Assembly: GCA_016183235.1 (NCBI GenBank)
Contig: JACPFA010000017.1
Span: forward strand, 1 to 55,208
Length of the DNA stretch: 55,208 bases
Reading direction: 5' to 3'
Source of the DNA: Deltaproteobacteria bacterium
GTDB taxonomy: Bacteria; UBA10199; DSSB01; JACPFA01
Shown here: positions 51,228 to 55,208 of the stretch, in pieces
Layout of the letters: each line of letters begins with the position of its first letter
Position numbering within the stretch: the first letter of the stretch is position 1
Notes under the pieces: generated by a model
Databases searched by the model: none
What the model was told of the DNA's origin: nothing
Seen by the model: the letters and a program-made list of their open reading frames with translations, nothing else
Made by a program: the position numbers and the translations under genes

Positions 51228-52298
51228 ATGAATTTAAAAAAATCATTTTATCATCATGGATCCCGGGCCTGCCCCGGACTTAGATCCGGGGTCCCCGGAT
51301 CGGGGTCCGGGGCAGGCAAGCCCGGGATGACAATGTGGGTGCTATTGTTGCTTGCTTTAGTTGCTTGTGAAAGTTCGACGAATCAAGTGGGTGGCTTGAT
51401 TGGCCAGGTAAATTATCAAACCTTTGCCTGTTTGCCGCAAGATCAAACCCTTATGGTTCGCAACGACAATATGCAAGAACCCCAGCGAATTCAGGCTGTG
51501 ATGTTTGAGCTAGGGACCAACAAAGACAAATTTTATAAAATCAGCAAGGTTGTTTCGAATGGGGTGGAATATAAGTCGATGGGGGATATTGCCAATGAGA
51601 TTATCATCCCACCCGGTGGTACGATGGAAGTTACGGTAACTTATAAACCTCGTAAGGTTACTTTTTCACCCGACACTCATGTGACTTATCTCGATATCGT
51701 TTTAAATGGGCCAAAATTGGGCATTCTTCAGTTGAAGCTAAATGGCACAGCCGAAAAATCTTTGCCTGGTTGTGGGCAAAGCAGTGGAAGCGAGTTTGAG
51801 GTCATTGATATGACAACCTATATGATTCATGAGGCCTCTTTTGGTAGTAACAATAATAAAACAAAATTAGGTGCGGAGGCTGTGGAGGGGAATTTCTCAT
51901 TCGAGTTAAATGAACAAAAAGGCACAGCTAAAATGACCGAAGAAGGTTGGCCTACGGTTGCAATCCCCTTGCCCCCAGGGCAAGCCTTGTCAGAATTAAA
52001 AGTTGATTTGTTGGTGGGTGAATATGAAGGGACTTTTGATGGAGTGGATTTAGAAATTCCGGGGCTTATCTTAGATATCCCGGCGATTGCTACGATTGAT
52101 GGGGTTACACTTACTTCTAAATCAGTAGATTTGACGACCGAGGGCGGACATCTAGCATTAACAGGTTCGCCTTTGAGCGGTGCCAATGATATCACTCTTG
52201 TGCTTGCGGTTGAACTCGAGCAAACCACCTTTCCAGCCCTTCCGGAAGATCTTAATCATGCGATCTTTGGTGCCGAGATTAAGCTGCATAAGAAGTAG
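51228..52298 (+). CDS. Lipoprotein with repeat-derived insertion in its signal region
   Basis: A 356-residue protein. GGGGAG precedes MNLKKSF, a normal basic n-region, but residues 8-35 (HHGSRACPGLRSGVPGSGSG onward) are encoded by a palindromic repeat. The hydrophobic core and lipobox LVAC follow only from residue 37. Internal starts (MTM at residues 34-36) would give a standard short signal but lack a ribosome site. The mature part has an Ig-like or ASPM-type strand pattern (GGTMEVTVTYKPRKV...LDIVLNG...LKLNGTAEK), followed by a second beta domain. The function is unknown. Confidence 0.65.
   Translation: MNLKKSFYHHGSRACPGLRSGVPGSGSGAGKPGMTMWVLLLLALVACESSTNQVGGLIGQVNYQTFACLPQDQTLMVRNDNMQEPQRIQAVMFELGTNKDKFYKISKVVSNGVEYKSMGDIANEIIIPPGGTMEVTVTYKPRKVTFSPDTHVTYLDIVLNGPKLGILQLKLNGTAEKSLPGCGQSSGSEFEVIDMTTYMIHEASFGSNNNKTKLGAEAVEGNFSFELNEQKGTAKMTEEGWPTVAIPLPPGQALSELKVDLLVGEYEGTFDGVDLEIPGLILDIPAIATIDGVTLTSKSVDLTTEGGHLALTGSPLSGANDITLVLAVELEQTTFPALPEDLNHAIFGAEIKLHKK
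51251..51332. repeat. GC-rich palindromic repeat inside the lipoprotein gene
   Basis: ATCCCGGGCCTGCCCCGG at the left and CCGGGGCAGGCAAGCCCGGGAT at the right form imperfect inverted arms around GATCCGGGGTCCCCGGATC. The right end (GGGATGACA) matches the GTCAT termini of other copies. It is in frame with the lipoprotein ORF and contains no stop. Confidence 0.85.
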
Positions 52299-52308
52299 TT
52301 ACAATGTT

Positions 52309-52361
52309 ATGAATTCCTGCCCCCCGATCGGGGTCGAGGGCATGCTTCGCAGGAATGACAG
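52309..52361. repeat. GTCATYCC palindrome between lipoprotein and acyltransferase genes
   Basis: GAATTCCTGCC...GCAGGAATGACAG with an inner CCCCGATCGGGG hairpin. It lies in the convergent gap between the lipoprotein and acyltransferase genes and may act as a transcription barrier. Confidence 0.8.
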
Positions 52362-52366
52362 TGTCA

Positions 52367-53560
52367 TTATCCAAAAAATATGGATTTGCGGCGTTTGAGG
52401 CCGTCGACTAACATCTCTTGAATGGTGTGGCGCACCTGTTCAGAAAGTTTATGAATGAGCAGATCATCGTCTAAGGCCTTTTTGCCGTATTGGGCGACAT
52501 TGATGGGTTTGCCAAAATAAATAGTCCATTTGGTGGGTAGGCCAAAAAATCCCAAGGGGCCAAACCATGGCATGGTGGGGGTAATCGGGACATACGGAAT
52601 ACCAAAAGGCTTGGCCAAGAAGCTGGCTTTATAAAGCAGGGGATGAGTTTCTTCAGCGCCGACCACGGCTACCGGAATGATTGGAGTGTTGGTGCGAATG
52701 GCAAGCTTAATAAAACCACCACGGCCGAAGCGTTGCAATTGATAACGTTTGTTAAAAAGTTTGCCGATCCCTTTTTGACCTTCAGGAAAAACCGCCACGA
52801 GGTGATCTTTATTGAGCAGCCGTTCGGCGTTATCTTGCGAGGCTCGCACGCCACCGACGCGATACATAAACGTTCCCACAAACGGTAAATAATAAACAAA
52901 ATCTTCTACTAAAAATCGTGCGGCGCGACGGGCGGGGTGGTCGTTGTTCACAGCCAAGCGAATCATGGGGCCGTCAAAGGGAAGCGTGCCGCTGTGGTTG
53001 GCCACTAGTAAAGCTCTGCCTTTGTGCGGGACATTTTCAACTCCGTGGGTTGAGACGCGCCAATATTTATAATAAAAAAAGTCAGAGATAGGTTTTATTT
53101 TGGCTTCAAATTTATAATCTCGGCCAAATTCGTCAACTTCTTCGGTAGCAGGGTTAAGATTAATATCGTTGGCTTGTAAAATTTTTTCTGATTTGAGTTT
53201 GCGATAACCCAAGATACGGCGAAAGAGGGCACGGCTGAGTTGAGACCTAAAATCCGAAGCAACATGGTGAGTGGCCAATATATTTTTTGGTTTTATGGGT
53301 TCAGAGCCGGTAGACAGTTTGGCAATTTCTTCGCGGAGTGCCTTCAATTCTTGTTGCAACGCCTTGGCATCGGCCGGATGCTTTTTGCTGCCCACCTTCG
53401 ATAATTTATTTTCAATCTGGTCTAATTTTTTAAGTAATTTAGTTTCACCTTCGCGAATCTGTTCTTCTAAACTTTTAGCAGGCTGAGATGTTGCTTCAGC
53501 AGGCGAGGCATTAAAGTTAATGAGTCTTAGTTTTGGATTAAAACTTTTAGTCTTTGCCAT
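52367..53560 (-). CDS. Lysophospholipid/monoacylglycerol-type acyltransferase
   Basis: A 397-residue protein. The N-terminal 70-110 residues are a charged coiled coil (EEQIREGETKLLKKLDQIENKL...LQQELKALREEIAKL). The acyltransferase domain follows, with VANHSGTLPFDGPMI (catalytic His and Asp), DFVYYLPFVGTFMYRVGGV, and VFPEGQKG as motif III. The spaced NHSGxLPFD form is typical of the MGAT-like branch rather than PlsC proper. It starts six bases behind the SDR gene, so the two are co-transcribed, suggesting a shared lipid pathway. Confidence 0.86.
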   Translation of the reverse strand: MAKTKSFNPKLRLINFNASPAEATSQPAKSLEEQIREGETKLLKKLDQIENKLSKVGSKKHPADAKALQQELKALREEIAKLSTGSEPIKPKNILATHHVASDFRSQLSRALFRRILGYRKLKSEKILQANDINLNPATEEVDEFGRDYKFEAKIKPISDFFYYKYWRVSTHGVENVPHKGRALLVANHSGTLPFDGPMIRLAVNNDHPARRAARFLVEDFVYYLPFVGTFMYRVGGVRASQDNAERLLNKDHLVAVFPEGQKGIGKLFNKRYQLQRFGRGGFIKLAIRTNTPIIPVAVVGAEETHPLLYKASFLAKPFGIPYVPITPTMPWFGPLGFFGLPTKWTIYFGKPINVAQYGKKALDDDLLIHKLSEQVRHTIQEMLVDGLKRRKSIFFG

Positions 53561-53566
53561 AAGTTT

Positions 53567-54562
53567 TTAAGCCTCCACCAGGTGAACGCGACGCAGCCGT
53601 TCAGCGCCTATAAAAGATAAGAAGGCCTCTCGGGTCGTATATTTGGCGACAAAACCCATTTCTTGTTCAGCCTTGTCACCGGCTGCTACACAGATGTATT
53701 TGAGAAAATCAATATAGCTCGCTGGGGCAGGCAAGATATCTAAAAACCAAAGTGTCTGCACAAAGGCCTTGAGCCCGATCATGCTCAAAGGGATGCGGTA
53801 CTTTCCGGTTAATTCAATCACCTTAGATAACGGCAATACCCCTTGGCCTACAATATTGTAAATTCCCGGCCAATCTTGATAAACAGCCAATTCTACCGAG
53901 CGAAACAAATCGTCTTCGTGAACAAATTGCATGAGGGGGTCATATCCCATCACTGTGGGAATAATAGGCAGATTATAATAAGCGGTTTTAAAACTATCGA
54001 CCGTGGGGCCCATGATAGTGCAAGGTCGCAGGATGGTAACAATAGTTTTGGGGTGCTTGCGAGCAAAGCGCAAAAAACCATTTTCGGCATCACATTTATC
54101 TTTAAGAAAACTATTTTTGCGAAAAGCACGGGCCGGATGTTTTTCGGTTAGATAATTGGGATTGTCGGCAAAGGGGCCATAGACATCGGTGGTAGACGTT
54201 AAAATTAGTTTTTTTACTTTGGCCGCCGAGGCTGCATTGCAAACATACATGCTCCCCACCGAAATGAGTTCATGGGCAAAAGATAAATTTCGGGGTGGTG
54301 TGATGGGAAAGGCGGTATGAATCAAGGTGTCGACTTTTTCTTTTTTTAAAATTTCGGCAAGTTTGGCATCGGCCAATTCTTCGGTCAGATCTAAATGGAT
54401 ATATTTAGTACGACTCAAACGGAGTTTTGGAGTTTTGTAGTATAGCGAGATAACTTTGTGAATCGAGCGGTTGCGATCGAGTCGCTGTAAAATGTTAGTG
54501 GCTTTGAAGCCACTGCCGGTGACGGCAACGACTTTCGGAAGTGAGTTTGCATTAGATGCCAT
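53567..54562 (-). CDS. NAD-dependent epimerase/dehydratase-like protein (extended SDR)
   Basis: A 331-residue Rossmann protein. VVAVTGSGFKATNILQRL is a shortened form of the usual TGxxGxxG loop, and LDLTEE, HTAFPI and LTSTTDVYGP follow in the correct SDR order. The normal YxxxK active site reads FLKDK (NSFLKDKCDAE), so the catalytic Tyr appears replaced by Phe. The protein may be a binding or regulatory SDR rather than an oxidoreductase. It is paired with the acyltransferase downstream. Confidence 0.85.
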   Translation of the reverse strand: MASNANSLPKVVAVTGSGFKATNILQRLDRNRSIHKVISLYYKTPKLRLSRTKYIHLDLTEELADAKLAEILKKEKVDTLIHTAFPITPPRNLSFAHELISVGSMYVCNAASAAKVKKLILTSTTDVYGPFADNPNYLTEKHPARAFRKNSFLKDKCDAENGFLRFARKHPKTIVTILRPCTIMGPTVDSFKTAYYNLPIIPTVMGYDPLMQFVHEDDLFRSVELAVYQDWPGIYNIVGQGVLPLSKVIELTGKYRIPLSMIGLKAFVQTLWFLDILPAPASYIDFLKYICVAAGDKAEQEMGFVAKYTTREAFLSFIGAERLRRVHLVEA

Positions 54563-54606
54563 GAGGTATTCTATGGGGATAAGTGGCTTAAAATCAAGAT
54601 AAAGAT

Positions 54607-54632
54607 GTCATCCCCGCGAAGGCGGGGACCCA
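54607..54632. repeat. GTCATYCC palindrome, short copy near right edge
   Basis: GTCATCCCCGCGAAGGCGGGGA hairpin, closely matching 11975-12000. It is followed directly by a partial GTCATTGCGAG copy and then a GTCTTTTC element, so three repeat families lie in tandem. Confidence 0.75.
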
Positions 54633-54642
54633 GTAATGTTCT

Positions 54643-54686
54643 CTGTCATTGCGAGCGAGCCCCGTTGGCGAGCGTGGCAATCTTCT
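54643..54686. repeat. GTCATTGCGAG family, left half only
   Basis: CTGTCATTGCGAGCGAGCCCC...GCGTGGCAATCTTC resembles the left half of the copies at 24715 and 32478. The right half is absent, suggesting decay or replacement by the adjoining repeat. Confidence 0.65.
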
Positions 54687-54721
54687 TTTTCATTCTTCAA
54701 TTCATTTGCACATTCCCCCAC

Positions 54722-54924
54722 GTCTTTTCAAGGTTAGGAGAGGCCAATGGAGAGCCCGCGCCCGGTCGGCCTAGTCGGACTAAAAAATTCTTTGTTTTTA
54801 GTTGAATTAGAGTACTCCTCTGTCGTCCTCTAATTCAAAAAAACAATAGAATTTTTTAGCCCTCTTACGGCCGACCTCCTGCGCTGAAAGGCTCTCCCTT
54901 GGCCTCTCCTAACCTTGAAAAGAC
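54722..54924. repeat. 203-bp GTCTTTTC-terminated palindrome
   Basis: Perfect 24-bp outer arms (GTCTTTTCAAGGTTAGGAGA onward, and ...ACCTTGAAAAGAC) continue inward with imperfect pairing: CGGTCGGCC/GGCCGACC, CTAAAAAATTCT/AGAATTTTTTAG and GAATTAGAG/CTCTAATTC. The whole segment could form a long hairpin of about 95 bp. It shares termini with 12043-12120 and 33261-33338 but has an unrelated interior. Confidence 0.88.
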
Positions 54925-54995
54925 TTCTCTGCAAATATTTGGGATTATATAAAAAGAGAGTTAAGCGACTTTGCCGTTGAGTTAGCTTTTTCGAC

Positions 54996-55157
54996 CCATC
55001 GCGGAATCGCCGGGGCCCCCAATGCGAGTTAGCCGTCATGGAAAGCCGAGGCCCGCCGTTGCGGCGGGAACGCGGAAGGATTCCGTGACGGCTAACTCCA
55101 TTAGAAGATATGGATGACCTCAGCACTTGCCACCGGGCGCTGGTTAGCCCAATAAGA
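54996..55157 (+). repeat. GC-rich palindromic element, copy 3 (right window edge)
   Basis: It matches the complement of 1-160. Inner arms GAGTTAGCCGTCATGGAA and TTCCGTGACGGCTAACTC differ in sequence from the copy-1 arms but are still complementary to each other, indicating compensatory change. It is followed by AGATATGGATGACCTCAGC, shared with copy 1. The last 51 bases of the window show no gene. Confidence 0.88.
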
Positions 55158-55208
55158 GAGTGCAACAAAATGGTTTGTTGCAACAACACTTAAGCAAAGG
55201 AGGCCATC

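Noticed and set aside
54830-55189. 119-codon minus-strand frame at the right edge
   Set aside because: It runs through two palindromic repeats and has no recognisable domain; best seen as chance coding of repeat DNA.

Overview
The window reads as chromosomal DNA of a Gram-negative bacterium. It encodes outer-membrane and lipoprotein-type proteins (RlpA, a TolC-family channel, several lipobox signal peptides), an RND pump, homodimeric AceE, RsmE, PrmA, ZapA with an adjacent 6S RNA, and YmdB. The mix of Gram-negative envelope genes with a purS-purQ-purL type purine operon, at moderate G+C, suggests a deltaproteobacterial-grade lineage, probably uncultured. That placement is inference from gene content; no rRNA is present.

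Layout. 1-5606: rlpA, a small Cys/His-rich exported protein, and a czcC-czcA efflux operon without a visible czcB. 5536-11275 (minus): a tight six-gene operon prmA-rsmE-GDPD-double RDD protein-degenerate adenylation protein-phosphopantetheinyl transferase. 11287-16553: a YIP1 membrane protein, aceE and an exported PQQ-type beta-propeller protein. 16742-19069: a Cys-rich exported protein, a MazF-like toxin/antitoxin pair, tRNA-Leu(CAG) and an HTH/nucleotidyltransferase pair. 19056-26990: rnr, a processive family-2 glycosyltransferase, zapA, 6S RNA, 5-formyl-THF cyclo-ligase, a second MazF-like pair, ymdB and tyrS. 27087-30131: a Phd/PIN pair, a papain-like exported protein and a divergent lipoprotein. 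30232-36939: purB-purC-purS-purQ-purL-purF. 36954-42665: a DUF5678/retropepsin pair, an HExxH protein, a Phd/RelE pair, iron alcohol dehydrogenase, an SCP2 protein and an acyl-CoA dehydrogenase. 42668-49328: an accessory zone with a second HTH/nucleotidyltransferase pair, a large repeat protein, VapBC, an IS3 remnant, a TPR membrane protein and a beta-barrel-like ORF, part of it bracketed by 81-bp direct repeats. 49279-54562: DUF882 peptidase and L,D-transpeptidase, a lipoprotein, and an acyltransferase/SDR pair.

Two themes run through the window. First, toxin-antitoxin-like modules are dense: at least seven two-gene overlapping pairs in 55 kb. Second, palindromic repeat families are scattered through it. 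One is a GC-rich element of about 160-190 bp (ends of the window and inside prmA). One has a GTCAT(C/T)CC core. One has GTCATTGCGAG termini. One has GTCTTTTC termini with variable interiors, reaching a 203-bp palindrome. Most copies sit between genes, including two inside the purine operon, but two lie in frame inside genes: a 186-nt insertion in prmA bracketed by CAATTG, and an insertion in the signal-peptide region of a lipoprotein gene. These in-frame insertions are the most unusual signal here and resemble the behaviour of the Rickettsia palindromic elements, though no sequence relationship is claimed.
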